A DNA stretch of 64,000 bases. It comes from Albidovulum sp. GTDB lineage: Bacteria; Pseudomonadota; Alphaproteobacteria; Rhodobacterales; Rhodobacteraceae. The stretch is taken from NCBI GenBank assembly GCA_030837825.1, contig JAUQYB010000045.1, forward strand, positions 1-64,000, given 5' to 3'. Positions 26,314 to 37,030 of this stretch are shown here, in pieces (position 1 is the first letter of the stretch; each line of letters begins with the position of its first letter). Below the pieces are notes generated by a model. That model was not told where the DNA came from. It was given only the letters and a program-made list of their open reading frames with translations, and made no database searches. A program made the translations under genes and the position numbers.

Positions 26314-27757
26314 CTAACCGTGCCGCGCCGCGACGGTCTTGACGACCGAGAAGCCGTAAAGCGCCTCGAAGCCCTTTTCCCGCCCGTGGCCGGACTTTCC
26401 GGTGCCGCCGAAGGGCAGCTCCACGCCGCCGCCGGCGCCGTAGTCGTTGAGGAAAACCTGCCCCGCGCGGAGCCGCTTCGCAAGCCGCATCTGGCGGCCG
26501 CCGTCCGCCGTCCAGACTGCGGCGACCAGGCCGTAGCCGGTGCCGTTGGCGATCGCCACCGCCTCGTCCTCGCCCTCGAAGGGGATCACCACCTGCACCG
26601 GGCCGAAGATTTCCTCCTGTGCCAGGGGGTGATCCGGGCCCGGGCCGGCGAGGAGGGCGGGGGCGACATAATGGCCGCCCGCCGGCGCTCTGGCGGCGAT
26701 GCTGCCCCGCGCCGCCACCGCGCCCTCCGGTGCCATCGCGAGGAAGCCTTCGACGATCGCCTTCTGGCGGGCCGAGATGAGCGGACCGAGGTCGAGGTCG
26801 GCCAGCGCCGGGCCGACTTTCAGGGTCCGATAGCGTTCGGCCATCCGTTCCACCACCTCGCCGTAGCGGCTGCGCTCGACCAGGATGCGCGATGCGGCGG
26901 AGCAGGTCTGGCCGGCGTTCTGGATGCCGGCACCGACGAGAAGCGGGAGTGCCGCGTCGAGATCGGCGTCGGCGAAGACGATCTGGGGCGACTTGCCGCC
27001 AAGCTCCAGCGTCACCGGCACGACATTCGCGGCTGCCGCGGCCTGCACCGCCCGGCCGACCGCGACCGAGCCGGTGAAGCTCAGGTGCCGGACCCCGGGG
27101 TGGCCAGAAAGCGCCGCCCCCGCCTCCTCGCCCAAGCCCGGCACGACGTTCAGCGCGCCGGGCGGCAGGCCCGCCTCCGCGGCGATCCGGGCGAAGGCGA
27201 GCGCGGTGAGCGAGGCTTCCTCGGCCGGCTTCAGCACGCAGGCATTGCCCATCGCCAGCGCGGCGCCGACGGAGCGGCCGACGATCTGCATCGGATAGTT
27301 CCAGGGCACGATGTGGCCCGTCACCCCGTGCGGCTCGCGCAGCGTGTAGACGGTGTAGCCGTCGAGGTAGGGGATGGTCTGCCCCATCACCTTGTCGGCG
27401 GCGCCGGCGTAGAACTCCATGTAGCGGGCCAGCGCCAGCGCATCGGCCCTCGCCTGCTTCAGCGGCTTGCCGACATCGCTCGCCTCGATCACCGCGAGGT
27501 CGTCGGCGCGGTCGAGCACCATCCGGCCGATCCGGGCAAGGATGCGGCCGCGCTCCGCCGCCGTCATCCGCCCCCAGTCGCCCCTGCGCGCGGCCTCGGC
27601 GGCAGCGACCGCCGCGTCGATGTCGCCTGCCGTTCCTCGCGCCAGCGCGCCGATGGCCGCCCCGGTCGACGGGTCCCCGATCGGCAGCGTCTGCGAGGCC
27701 GGGCGCCAGACCCCGCCGATCAGCATCTCGGCCGGATCGAACCAGAGGCGGTCGAGG

Positions 27758-27774
<17 letters not shown>
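26314..27774 (-). CDS. Aldehyde dehydrogenase family protein
   Basis: A 486-residue NAD(P)-dependent aldehyde dehydrogenase. Glu257 (LELGGKSP) and Cys291 (GQTCSAASR) form the catalytic pair; VPWNYP and FTGSVAVG mark the Rossmann domain, and the C-terminal FGGTGKSGHGREKG is intact. Overall pattern is closest to the betaine-aldehyde/gamma-aminobutyraldehyde group, but the substrate cannot be fixed. The gene overlaps the upstream ABC ATPase gene by 17 bases and precedes the SDR gene by 11. It is therefore part of the transporter operon, and the imported compound may yield an aldehyde. Confidence 0.92.
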
Positions 27775-29358
<1,584 letters not shown>

Positions 29359-29362
<4 letters not shown>

Positions 29363-30171
29363 GCCCGCCCCCGCAGGCGCGGGTCGAGACGGTCGCGCAA
29401 GCCATCGCCGAGAAGGTTGAGCCCGAGCACCGTCAGCACGATGGCAAGGCCCGGGAAGATCGCCACATGGGGGGCGAGCGTCACCATCGTCTGCGCCTCG
29501 GCCAGCATCCGGCCCCAGGAGGGGGTGGGCGGCTGCGCCCCGAGGCCGACGTAGGAGAGCCCCGCCTCGGCGAGGATGCCGAGCGAGAACTGGATCGTGC
29601 CCTGCACGACCAGCAGGTTGAGGATGTTGGGCAGGATGTGTTCGGCCGAGATGCGGACGCGGCCCTTGCCGGCAACCTCCGCCGCGCGGATGAAGTCGAG
29701 CGTCCAGAGCGAAAGCGCCCCGCCGCGGGTGACGCGGGCGAAGACCGGGATGTTGAAGATGCCGATGGCGATGATCGCGTTCACCGCCGAGGGGCCGAAG
29801 ACGGCGGTGATGAGGATGGCGATGACCAGGGAGGGGAAGGCGAAGATCAGGTCGTTGCCGCGCATCACGACTTCGTCGGTCAGGCTTCCGCTGCGGGCCG
29901 CGGCGAGAAGCCCGAGCGGCACGCCCGCCCCCATGCCGATGCCCACCGCCACCAGCGCCACCGCGATCGAGGTCCGGGCGCCGGCCATCAGCATCGAGGC
30001 GATGTCGCGGCCGAAGTGGTCGGTGCCCAGCCAGTGTGCGGCGTCCGGCGGTCTCAGCCTGTCGGCAATGGCGAGGGCGGCGACATCATGCGGCGTCCAG
30101 ACCAGCGACACCGCGGCCGCCGCCAGCGCCGCGAGCGAGAGGGCGAGGCCGAGCGCGAAGGAAAGCCTCAT
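29359..30171 (-). CDS. Peptide-type ABC transporter permease, DppC-like
   Basis: A 270-residue inner-membrane permease of the DppC/OppC group. It has an N-terminal helix, the family segment LGTDHFGRDI, and the cytoplasmic EAA loop around RAAEVAGKGRVRISAEHILPN. Several further helices end in a short basic tail (DPRLRGRA). ATG 30171 overlaps the dppB stop by 4 bases (ATGA), which fixes the start against a longer frame to 30606. It forms a heterodimer with DppB. Confidence 0.93.
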
Positions 30172-31112
30172 GCCCGCGTCCTCAGTCGGGGGTCGATGGC
30201 GGCGTAGGCGAGATCGACAAGGAAGGTCACGACGATCACCGCGAAGACCAGGATCATCACCACCGATTCCACCACGATCAGGTCGCGCTGCGTGATCGCC
30301 TGGAAGATCAGGCGGCCAAGTCCCGGAAGATAAAAGACATTCTCGATGATGATGGCGCCGGCAAGGAGGAACGAGAACTGCATGCCGATGATCGTGAGGA
30401 CCGGGACCATCGCATTCCTGAGCGCATGGCGCAGGATCGTCTGGCCGGCGGTCAGCCCCTTGGCCCTTGCGGTGCGGATGTAGTCCTGCCCGAGCGTCTC
30501 GATCAGCGCCGAGCGAAGCACGCGGGCGAGGATCGCCGCCTGCGGCAGGGCAAGCGCGATGGCGGGAAGCGTCAGGGCGCGGAGGCCCGCGAGCGGCTCG
30601 CCCCATCCCGGGAAGCCGCCGGCGGGAAAGACCTGCCAGTGCAGCGCGAAGACGAGGACGAGGAGCATGGCGAACCAGAAGTTCGGCAGCGCGACCCCGA
30701 CCTGCGTCGCCCCCATCACCGCCGCGTCCGCCACACGCCCCCTGCGGCCGGCGGCGAGAAGCCCCGCGGGGAAGGCGATCAGGACCGCGAGGAGAAGGGC
30801 GTAGAGCGCGAGCGGCAGCGAAACCGCGAGCCGTTGCCCGACAAGGTCGGCCACCGGCACCTTGTAGGTGTAGGACTGGCCGAAATCGCCTGTCGCCATC
30901 CCCGCGACCCAGTGGAGGTAGCGCAGCGGAGGCGCCTCGTTCAGGCCGAGGCGGTCGCGCAGCGCCGCCACCGTGTCCTCGCTCGCGTTCAGGCCCAGCA
31001 TGTAGGAGGCCGGGTCGCCCGGCACGATCTCGATCACCGCGAAGATCACGAGGCTGGCCACGACGAGGCTGAGCGCCAACGAAACCAGACGTCCGACAAG
31101 ATAGCGTTGCAT
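30168..31112 (-). CDS. Peptide-type ABC transporter permease, DppB-like
   Basis: A 314-residue permease, first gene of the operon. The DppB/OppB N-terminus (YLVGRLVSLALSLVVASLVIF, then PGDP) is typical. The EAA loop reads YIRTARAKGLTAGQTILRHALRNA, and the C-terminal LVDLAYAAIDPRL is the DppB tail. No substrate-binding protein gene precedes it; upstream is a 174-base gap and the divergent exoD gene. The orphan binding protein at 35391-36863 is the nearest candidate partner. Confidence 0.94.
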   Translation of the reverse strand: MQRYLVGRLVSLALSLVVASLVIFAVIEIVPGDPASYMLGLNASEDTVAALRDRLGLNEAPPLRYLHWVAGMATGDFGQSYTYKVPVADLVGQRLAVSLPLALYALLLAVLIAFPAGLLAAGRRGRVADAAVMGATQVGVALPNFWFAMLLVLVFALHWQVFPAGGFPGWGEPLAGLRALTLPAIALALPQAAILARVLRSALIETLGQDYIRTARAKGLTAGQTILRHALRNAMVPVLTIIGMQFSFLLAGAIIIENVFYLPGLGRLIFQAITQRDLIVVESVVMILVFAVIVVTFLVDLAYAAIDPRLRTRA

Positions 31113-31286
31113 GCCCGGCCCTTTCTGGGGCGCGAGGCTAGGGGGAAGGCGGGCGAGCGTCCAGAGGCTGCCGCAGGAAGGGCGAAGGTGACCCCCGGAT
31201 GGAAACCGGCTGGTCCCGCGCCGCAGTTTGTCCCTTCCCCCCGGCGCCGTGACACCCTAGGGTCGCCTGAGGCTTGCAAGGACATC

Positions 31287-32060
31287 ATGACCGACGCTTC
31301 CGGAACCCGACCCGAAGACGCAACCCGCCCGGACGAGACCCCGGGCGAGACCCCGGAGGGGGGGCCGGCCGGTGGCCGGAATGGCGGCCAGGATGGCGCC
31401 GACGCTCCGGCGGGCGAGGCGGAAGGGGGCCGGCGGGGCCGTGGCGACCGGCGCGAGCGGAAGAAGCCGCTTTCGGAGGTGCTTTCCGCCATCGCCGCGG
31501 ACGCGACGCGGCAGGATGTGGCGGTGGGCGATCTTCTCGTGCTGCTGGGCGGCCGCGGCCGGGCGGCGCTGATCCTCCTTTTCGCACTGCCGAACGTGCT
31601 GCCGACGCCGCCGGGAACCTCCGGCATCCTCGGGCTGCCGCTGCTCTATCTTTCGTTCCAGATGATGCTCGGCCGGGTGCCCTGGTTGCCGCGCTTCATC
31701 GACGAGCGCAGCATGCCGCGCTATCGCTTCGCGCAGCTCGTCGAGCGTGTCGTCACGGTCCTCGGGCGGGCCGAGCGGCTGCTGCGGCCACGTTGGTCGA
31801 TCTTCGTCGGTCACGGGGCGGAGCATGTGCTCGGCGCCCTCTGCCTTCTTCTCGCCGTCGTCCTCGTCCTGCCGATTCCGTTCGGCAACATCCTTCCCGC
31901 GCTGGCGATCTGCCTCATCGCGCTCGGCGTGCTGGAGCGTGACGGTCTCTGGGTTCTGATCGGCATCCTCGTCGCCGTCCTGTCGCTCGTCCTCGTGGCC
32001 GGCGTCGTCTATGCGCTGGTCAAGTCGACGCTGTTCATCCTGATGAACGCCTTCGCCTGA
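31287..32060 (+). CDS. exoD: Exopolysaccharide synthesis protein ExoD
   Basis: A 257-residue membrane protein. The first 65 residues are a disordered Gly/Glu/Arg-rich extension, longer than in typical ExoD. The ExoD domain follows (LSEVLSAIAADATRQDVAVG, GRAALILLFALPNVLPTPPG, GRVPWLPRFI), with hydrophobic segments near residues 190-255. ExoD affects exopolysaccharide production and alkaline tolerance in rhizobia; the mechanism is unknown. The gene is divergent from dppB and followed by a 287-base gap that holds the creatinase leader. Confidence 0.9.
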   Translation: MTDASGTRPEDATRPDETPGETPEGGPAGGRNGGQDGADAPAGEAEGGRRGRGDRRERKKPLSEVLSAIAADATRQDVAVGDLLVLLGGRGRAALILLFALPNVLPTPPGTSGILGLPLLYLSFQMMLGRVPWLPRFIDERSMPRYRFAQLVERVVTVLGRAERLLRPRWSIFVGHGAEHVLGALCLLLAVVLVLPIPFGNILPALAICLIALGVLERDGLWVLIGILVAVLSLVLVAGVVYALVKSTLFILMNAFA

Positions 32061-32220
32061 CGGCCGGGGGCTGTCCGGCACGGGCCGGTTCGCGCCGTCG
32101 TGGCGGGGCGCTGACGTGGCGGTGGCGTGTGTTCCTGTCGGTCCTGACCGCAAGCCTGCCGCAGATGTCGCTTTCAGGCTAGAGCGCGGGGTATCGGCGT
32201 CGTAAAAGAGCCGTCGAGTC

Positions 32221-32310
32221 GCGGCGATGGCGTCGCCGCAGGGGCCGAGGGCCCCCTCGCTCGCGGAAATTTCCGCTGAAGTCCTGTACGCCGGGACCTT
32301 TCGGGGTCTC
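32221..32310 (+). promoter_or_regulatory. Structured leader of the creatinase gene
   Basis: Four consecutive hairpin-capable elements occur upstream of the creatinase start (32348). They are GCGGCGA/TCGCCGC at 32221-32239 (5-base loop), GGGGCC/GGCCCC at 32241-32255 (3-base loop), the 14-bp palindrome GCGGAAATTTCCGC at 32263-32276, and GGGACC/GGTCTC at 32293-32310. Together they occupy a 90-base block of the 287-base gap. An attenuator or riboswitch-like element is possible. I see no match to the ykkC guanidine or glycine riboswitch consensus. Confidence 0.4.
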
Positions 32311-32347
32311 GTGCCGCGGGCCGGACCCCATCAAGTGAGGTCTGACA

Positions 32348-33553
32348 ATGACGGAACGTCCCCAGCAATACCGGTTCCACCAGGGCGACCGCGTCCTGCC
32401 CTTTGCCAAGTCGGAATACGAACAGCGCCTCGGCGGCCTGCGCGCGATCATGGACGCGCAGGGTGTCGACGCGGTCGTCTTCACCTCGATGCACAGCATC
32501 GCCTACTACTCCGGCTTCCTCTACTGCTCGTTCGGCCGGCCCTACGGCCTTGTCGTGACCGCCTCGCAGGATGTCACGATCAGCGCCGGCATCGATGCGG
32601 CCCAGCCCTGGCGGCGCTGCCACGGCGACAACATCACCTATACCGACTGGCAGCGCGACAACTACTGGCGCGCGATCCTGTCGGTGACCGGCCCGGGCAA
32701 GGTGATCGGCTACGAGGGCGACCACCTGACGCTGGTCCAGTCGGAAAAGCTGAAGTCGTTCCTCAAGCCCTCGAAGGTGGTCGACATCGCACCGGCAACG
32801 ATGAAGCAGAGGATGATGAAGTCGCCCGCCGAAATCGCCATGATCAAGGCCGGCTCCAACACCGCCGACGTCGGCGGCTATGCGATCCGCGAGGCGATTT
32901 CGGTCGGCGCGCGCGAGATCGACGTGGCGATGGCCGGGCGTGACGCGATGGAGCGCGAGATCGCCCGCCGCTTCCCCGAGGCCGAATACCGCGACACCTG
33001 GGTCTGGTTCCAGTCGGGCATCAACACCGACGGCGCCCACAACCCGGTCACCGCGCGCCAGCTTCAGGTCGGCGACATCCTCAGCCTCAACTGCTTCCCG
33101 ATGATCTCGGGCTACTACACCGCGCTCGAGCGCACGATGTTCGTGCGCGAGGTCGACGCGGCCTCGCTGAAGATCTGGGAGGCCAACGTCGCCGCCCATG
33201 AATACGGCATCAGCCTGCTGAAACCCGGCGCCTCCTGCGCCGAGGTGACGGCGAAGATCAACGACTTCTTCGAGGAGCGCCAGCTCCTGCAATACCGCAC
33301 CTTCGGTTATGGCCATTCCTTCGGCGTGCTCAGCCACTACTACGGCCGCGAGGCGGGGCTTGAACTGCGCGAGGACATCGATACCGTGCTGGAGCCGGGC
33401 ATGGTGATCTCGATGGAGCCGATGCTGACGATCCCTGAGGGCAAGCCGGGCGCGGGCGGTTACCGCGAGCACGACATCCTCGTCATCACCGGGGACGGCA
33501 ACGAGAACATCACCCACTATCCCTACGGGCCGCAGTTCAACGTCGTCGGCTGA
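32348..33553 (+). CDS. Creatinase (creatine amidinohydrolase)
   Basis: A 401-residue pita-bread-fold enzyme converting creatine and water to sarcosine and urea. It is closely similar to Pseudomonas creatinase over its whole length: SFGRPYGLVV, GGQPWRR-like DAAQPWRR, YTDWQRDNY, FQSGINTDGAHNPVT, LQYRTFGYGHSFG and LSHYYGREAGLELRED are shared nearly verbatim. The catalytic His231 (in NTDGAHNP) and Glu261 (in TALER) correspond to His232 and Glu262 of the Pseudomonas enzyme; no metal is needed. Creatininase and sarcosine oxidase genes are not adjacent. A structured leader precedes it and a 12-bp-stem hairpin follows it, so it is likely its own transcription unit. Confidence 0.95.
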   Translation: MTERPQQYRFHQGDRVLPFAKSEYEQRLGGLRAIMDAQGVDAVVFTSMHSIAYYSGFLYCSFGRPYGLVVTASQDVTISAGIDAAQPWRRCHGDNITYTDWQRDNYWRAILSVTGPGKVIGYEGDHLTLVQSEKLKSFLKPSKVVDIAPATMKQRMMKSPAEIAMIKAGSNTADVGGYAIREAISVGAREIDVAMAGRDAMEREIARRFPEAEYRDTWVWFQSGINTDGAHNPVTARQLQVGDILSLNCFPMISGYYTALERTMFVREVDAASLKIWEANVAAHEYGISLLKPGASCAEVTAKINDFFEERQLLQYRTFGYGHSFGVLSHYYGREAGLELREDIDTVLEPGMVISMEPMLTIPEGKPGAGGYREHDILVITGDGNENITHYPYGPQFNVVG

Positions 33554-33584
33554 AGCCGGCCGCGTGCCGGACTGTGACACGGCT

Positions 33585-33616
33585 GCCCCGCCCGCGGGTT
33601 TTTGCGCGGGCGGGGC
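33585..33616 (+). terminator. Hairpin after the creatinase gene
   Basis: A perfect 12-bp stem, GCCCCGCCCGCG (33585-33596) with CGCGGGCGGGGC (33605-33616), and an 8-base loop GGTTTTTG. It lies 31 bases past the stop. There is no T-tract after it; it probably ends or stabilises the transcript. Confidence 0.6.
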
Positions 33617-33692
33617 CTTGACGCCCGCCCGGAGGGCGTGGACATGGGGGCGATGCGGCCGCGGGGGGCGGAGTGTGCCGATTCCGTGGCGT

Positions 33693-33739
33693 TGACAGGA
33701 CAACAGGAACGGACGGTGTCATTCCCATGACAGGACAAC
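33693..33739 (+). repeat. 12-bp direct repeat spanning the L,D-transpeptidase start
   Basis: TGACAGGACAAC occurs at 33693-33704 and again at 33728-33739, 35 bases apart; the second copy includes the TG of the ATG at 33727. It may reflect a small duplication that created or moved the start region. Confidence 0.5.
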
Positions 33740-34704
33740 CCGGAGTTAAGTGGCGCCTGGGTGCCACGCGCGTCGGCGCCTTCGTGGCGCTTCTTGCCCT
33801 TGCCGCCTGCGGCGCCCCTGCCCAGCAGTCGGGAATCGACCCGGCGACCGGCGTCTCCTCCATCGCGCCTGCGCCCGAGGTGGTGGCGCGGTATCAGGCG
33901 GTGCAGGATGCCGACGTGGCTATCCCGGCGGTGGATCCCGGCTATCTGACCGGGCAGAACCCGCGGACCGAGGTCTATTACACCGGTCCCGACGCGCCCG
34001 GCACGATCGTCGTCGATCCCTATGCACGGGTGCTCTACTACATCGAGGAGGGCGGCCGGGCGATCCGCTACGGCATCGCGGTCGGCCGCGAAGGCTACGG
34101 CTTTTCCGGCAATGCCTATGTCGGGCGCAAGCGCGAATGGCCGGGCTGGACGCCGACCAAGAACATGATCCGCCGCGAGCCGGAGATCTACGGGCCGCTC
34201 GCCGGCGGCATGGAGGGCGGGCTCGACAACCCGCTTGGCGCGCGGGCGCTCTATCTCTATCGCGGCGGGCGCGACACCTACTACCGCATCCACGGCACCA
34301 ACAACGCCTCGACGATCGGGCGGGCGACCTCGGCCGGGTGCATCCGGCTTTTCAACCAGGATATCCTCGACCTGTTCGAGCGGGTGCCGACCGGCACCTC
34401 CGTCCATGTCCGCTCTGCCGAGGAATCGGCGATCGCCGAGGATCCGATGGTGGAGAACGCGCACGGGCTGATGGTGCCGCTCGCCTCCTTCCCCGAAGAC
34501 ACGCAGGCTGAGATCCGGGCGGGCAACATTCCCTGGCCGAAGTTCGTGCCGCCGATCGGCGTGGTCACGCCGCAGTCCGCAGCCACCGCGACGGCGGTTC
34601 CGGTGGGCTCGCCAGGTGCGCCGACGGGCGCGGCGGTGCCCATCGGCCCGGCCGGGGCCGGTGTGGCGGCCGATCCCGAAGGCGTCTTCACCCAGATCAA
34701 CTGA
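33727..34704 (+). CDS. L,D-transpeptidase (YkuD) lipoprotein
   Basis: A 325-residue envelope protein. The N-terminal segment ends in a lipobox (LAACG), so it is likely lipid-anchored. The YkuD domain covers about residues 90-225: it starts at TIVVDPYARVLYYIEEG, and the catalytic His-Ser-Cys motif is YRIHGTNNAS..SAGCIRLFN. The C-terminal 60 residues are Pro/Ala/Val-rich and low complexity. Such enzymes make 3-3 peptidoglycan cross-links or attach proteins to peptidoglycan. ATG 33727 is chosen over a GTG at 33673 because it places the signal peptide correctly. Confidence 0.93.
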   Translation: MTGQPGVKWRLGATRVGAFVALLALAACGAPAQQSGIDPATGVSSIAPAPEVVARYQAVQDADVAIPAVDPGYLTGQNPRTEVYYTGPDAPGTIVVDPYARVLYYIEEGGRAIRYGIAVGREGYGFSGNAYVGRKREWPGWTPTKNMIRREPEIYGPLAGGMEGGLDNPLGARALYLYRGGRDTYYRIHGTNNASTIGRATSAGCIRLFNQDILDLFERVPTGTSVHVRSAEESAIAEDPMVENAHGLMVPLASFPEDTQAEIRAGNIPWPKFVPPIGVVTPQSAATATAVPVGSPGAPTGAAVPIGPAGAGVAADPEGVFTQIN

Positions 34705-34721
34705 GCCGGGCCGCGGCCGGC

Positions 34722-35063
34722 TCAGAGGCGGATGACGTAGTCCTTCCGCGTCGTCTCCAGAACCTCCCATGTCCCGGTGAAGCCGGGGCGGAGGATGAAG
34801 CTGTCGCCGGGGCCGAGGGGATGCTCGGCCCCGTCCGCATCGGTGATCACCGAGCGGCCGGAGAGAATCCGGCAGTATTCCCATTCGTCGTAGCTGATCC
34901 GCCACTTGCCGGGGGTGGACTGCCAGATGCCGCAGTAAAGCCCGTCGCGCTCCTCGACGTTCCAGGTGGTGTGGACCGGGTCGCCCGCGATCACCTTCTC
35001 GGGCGCGGGGCGGTCGGTTTCGGGTCGGGCGGCGGCGGGGGTGAGGCGGAGGAAGCGGGGCAT
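34722..35063 (-). CDS. Small cupin domain protein (cupin_3/DUF861-like)
   Basis: A 113-residue single-domain cupin. The core is visible as ISYDEWEYCRILSG..VITDADG, then GPGDSFILRPGFTGTWEVLET. This is the ureidoglycolate/ethanolamine-type cupin_3 pattern without an obvious full set of metal His residues (the first cupin motif has Glu but few His). A longer frame to 35330 was rejected because upstream residues do not resemble the family. It converges with the L,D-transpeptidase gene, with 17 bases between their stops. Function is unknown. Confidence 0.82.
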   Translation of the reverse strand: MPRFLRLTPAAARPETDRPAPEKVIAGDPVHTTWNVEERDGLYCGIWQSTPGKWRISYDEWEYCRILSGRSVITDADGAEHPLGPGDSFILRPGFTGTWEVLETTRKDYVIRL

Positions 35064-35101
35064 GGGTTCACCTGACGGGTTTGTATCGAGCCACGGTCGG
35101 G

Positions 35102-35398
35102 TCAGAGCACGAATGTTCTTAACCCAAGCAGCAGCAGGGCGAGACAGTAGGCCGACCACCAGACGAGTGCAAAGCCGGCAGATCGAAGGAGCCTCGGGCG
35201 AAGGCCCGACACCAGGAGGGACGAGACCGGATAGGCGTTGGCGAAGCACAGGGCCAGAAGCGGGAGCAAGACCAGAAAAGATCCGAAGCCTGCGCCCGAT
35301 CCGGTCACCGCACCGAAAACCGCCGCCCACAGGACAAGCCAGAACCGCAACACGACCCGCTTGTCCGGCCGCGATGGTTCATTGCCCGCCTCACTCAA
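35102..35398 (-). CDS. Small membrane protein with TTG start
   Basis: A 98-residue protein with three predicted hydrophobic helices (around FWLVLWAAVFGAV, FLVLLPLLALCFAN, and FALVWWSAYCLALLLLG). The only upstream start in frame is TTG at 35398, which overlaps the stop region of the binding-protein gene by 8 bases, as in coupled translation. An N-terminal charged segment of about 17 residues precedes the first helix. I do not recognise the family. Its position suggests co-expression with the binding protein. Confidence 0.5.
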   Translation of the reverse strand: MSEAGNEPSRPDKRVVLRFWLVLWAAVFGAVTGSGAGFGSFLVLLPLLALCFANAYPVSSLLVSGLRPRLLRSAGFALVWWSAYCLALLLLGLRTFVL

Positions 35399-36863
35399 TC
35401 CAATGCACCTCCGTCAGATCGTTCGACTGGTTGGGAGAGTTTTCCCACAGCCCCTCGATCTTGGCGTTGGCGACGCCGGTCTTGGCGAGCTGGAAAAGGT
35501 AGGCGTTGACGTAGTCCCCGGCGATCATCTCCTGCGCTTGCTTGAGGATCGCCGAGCGCCCGGCAGGGTCGGCGGTCTTCGCGAGCTTGTCCATCAGCGC
35601 CACGAATTCCGGCTTGCCATACTGGAAGTAGTAGTCGGGCCTTGCATAGATGTTGATGTCCATCGGCTCGGTATGGCTGACGATGGTCAGATCGAAGTCG
35701 CGGCCCTTGAAGACCTGCTCCAGCCACTGCGCCCATTCCAGATTGGTGATCTTTGTCTTGATCCCCACGGCGGCAAGCTGCGCGGCGATGATCTCGCCGC
35801 CGCGCCGGGCGTAGGTCGGCGGCGGCAGCGCGAGGCGAAGCGTCAGGTCATTGACCCCGGCTTCGGCCAGCAGCGCCTTCGACTTCTCCGGGTCGTAGGC
35901 CGACAGCGCGGTCAGGTCGACATAGTCCGGGTTGTGCGGCGCAAAATGGGTGCCGATGGCCGTGCCATAGCCGAACATCGCGCCGTCGATGATCTCCTGC
36001 CGGTTGATGGCATGGGCGATGGCCTCGCGCACCGTCACGTTGTCCAGGGGCGGCTTCTTGTTGTTCATCGCCAGGATCGTCTCGCCCTCGGTCGAACCGA
36101 CGATGACCTTGAAGCGGGGATCGGCGGCGAATTGCGCCAGCGTCTCGGGCGCGGGGAAGTTCGGGAAGGCATCCACGTCGCCCGCCATCATCGCGGCGAA
36201 GGCGGCGGTCGGGTCGGCGATGATGCGGAAGGTGGCCCTGGACAGCGCCACCGGCTTGCCCCAGTAGTCCGGGTTGCGTTCGATCGTGACGTGATCGCCC
36301 TGCACCCAGTCGACGAAGCGGAAGGGGCCGGTTCCGATCGGCTTGGTCGCCAGATCGGCCGCGGATTCGGGCGCGACGATCACCGCATCGCCCCAGGCCA
36401 TGTTGAAGGGGAAGCTGCCGTCGGGGTCCTTGAGCGTGACCGCGATGGTGGCGGGGTCCACCACCTCGACGCTGTCGACCCCGGCGAAAAGCGCCTTCTG
36501 GGCATTGGCGCTGTCCTCGGCCCGCGCCCGGTCGAGCGAGAATTTCACGTCCCCGGCATCGAAGGTGGTGCCGTCGTGGAAGGTCACGCCGGTATGGAGG
36601 TGGAAGGTGTAGGTCTTGCCATCCTCCGACACGTCCCAGCTTTCGGCGAGCGCCGGGCGGACCGCGCCATCCGGGCCGATGCGGGTCAGCCCCTCGAAGA
36701 TGTTGGCATAGACCACCTCGTCCACGGCGGCGGCGGCCCCGGCGGTGGGGTCGAGGTTGGGCGGCTCCAGCACCATGCCGAGGGTGATCGTGTCCTGCGC
36801 GGCAAGCGCGGTCCCGGCGGTCAGTGCCAGCGCGGCGGCGGTGGCGGTCAGTCGGTGGAACAT
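35391..36863 (-). CDS. Peptide-type ABC transporter substrate-binding protein (family 5)
   Basis: A 490-residue periplasmic binding protein with a Sec signal peptide ([16 protein letters not shown]). It has the SBP_bac_5 features: [31 protein letters not shown] and [16 protein letters not shown]; residues 480-490 end the family-typical C-terminal lobe. The gene stands apart from permease genes; the nearest matching importer is the dppBC-DF operon 4.3 kb away, which lacks its own binding protein. It is divergent from panB, with 167 bases between starts. The ligand could be a peptide or a modified amine. Confidence 0.93.
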   Translation of the reverse strand: MFHRLTATAAALALTAGTALAAQDTITLGMVLEPPNLDPTAGAAAAVDEVVYANIFEGLTRIGPDGAVRPALAESWDVSEDGKTYTFHLHTGVTFHDGTTFDAGDVKFSLDRARAEDSANAQKALFAGVDSVEVVDPATIAVTLKDPDGSFPFNMAWGDAVIVAPESAADLATKPIGTGPFRFVDWVQGDHVTIERNPDYWGKPVALSRATFRIIADPTAAFAAMMAGDVDAFPNFPAPETLAQFAADPRFKVIVGSTEGETILAMNNKKPPLDNVTVREAIAHAINRQEIIDGAMFGYGTAIGTHFAPHNPDYVDLTALSAYDPEKSKALLAEAGVNDLTLRLALPPPTYARRGGEIIAAQLAAVGIKTKITNLEWAQWLEQVFKGRDFDLTIVSHTEPMDINIYARPDYYFQYGKPEFVALMDKLAKTADPAGRSAILKQAQEMIAGDYVNAYLFQLAKTGVANAKIEGLWENSPNQSNDLTEVHWIE

Positions 36864-37030
36864 CGGTGCCTCCCCTCTGGCCCGGGTCCGGTGCCGGGCG
36901 GCCCGCGCATCTTTGGCCGGTTTCGCCCGCCGATCAAGCGGTTGGGTGGCGCAGAGAGCGCTGGAAACGATGCTGCGGCGCAGCTATGATGCCGGCGCGG
37001 CCCTCAGGCGGGGCGACCGGGGAGGGCGGG

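Noticed and set aside
32177-32347. ykkC (guanidine) or glycine riboswitch before creatinase
   Set aside because: Conserved core bases of both classes are not present in the leader; only general hairpin structure is seen.
33692-33720. TTGACA as -35 box of an L,D-transpeptidase promoter
   Set aside because: No matching -10 hexamer at 16-18 bases, and the start codon follows too closely.
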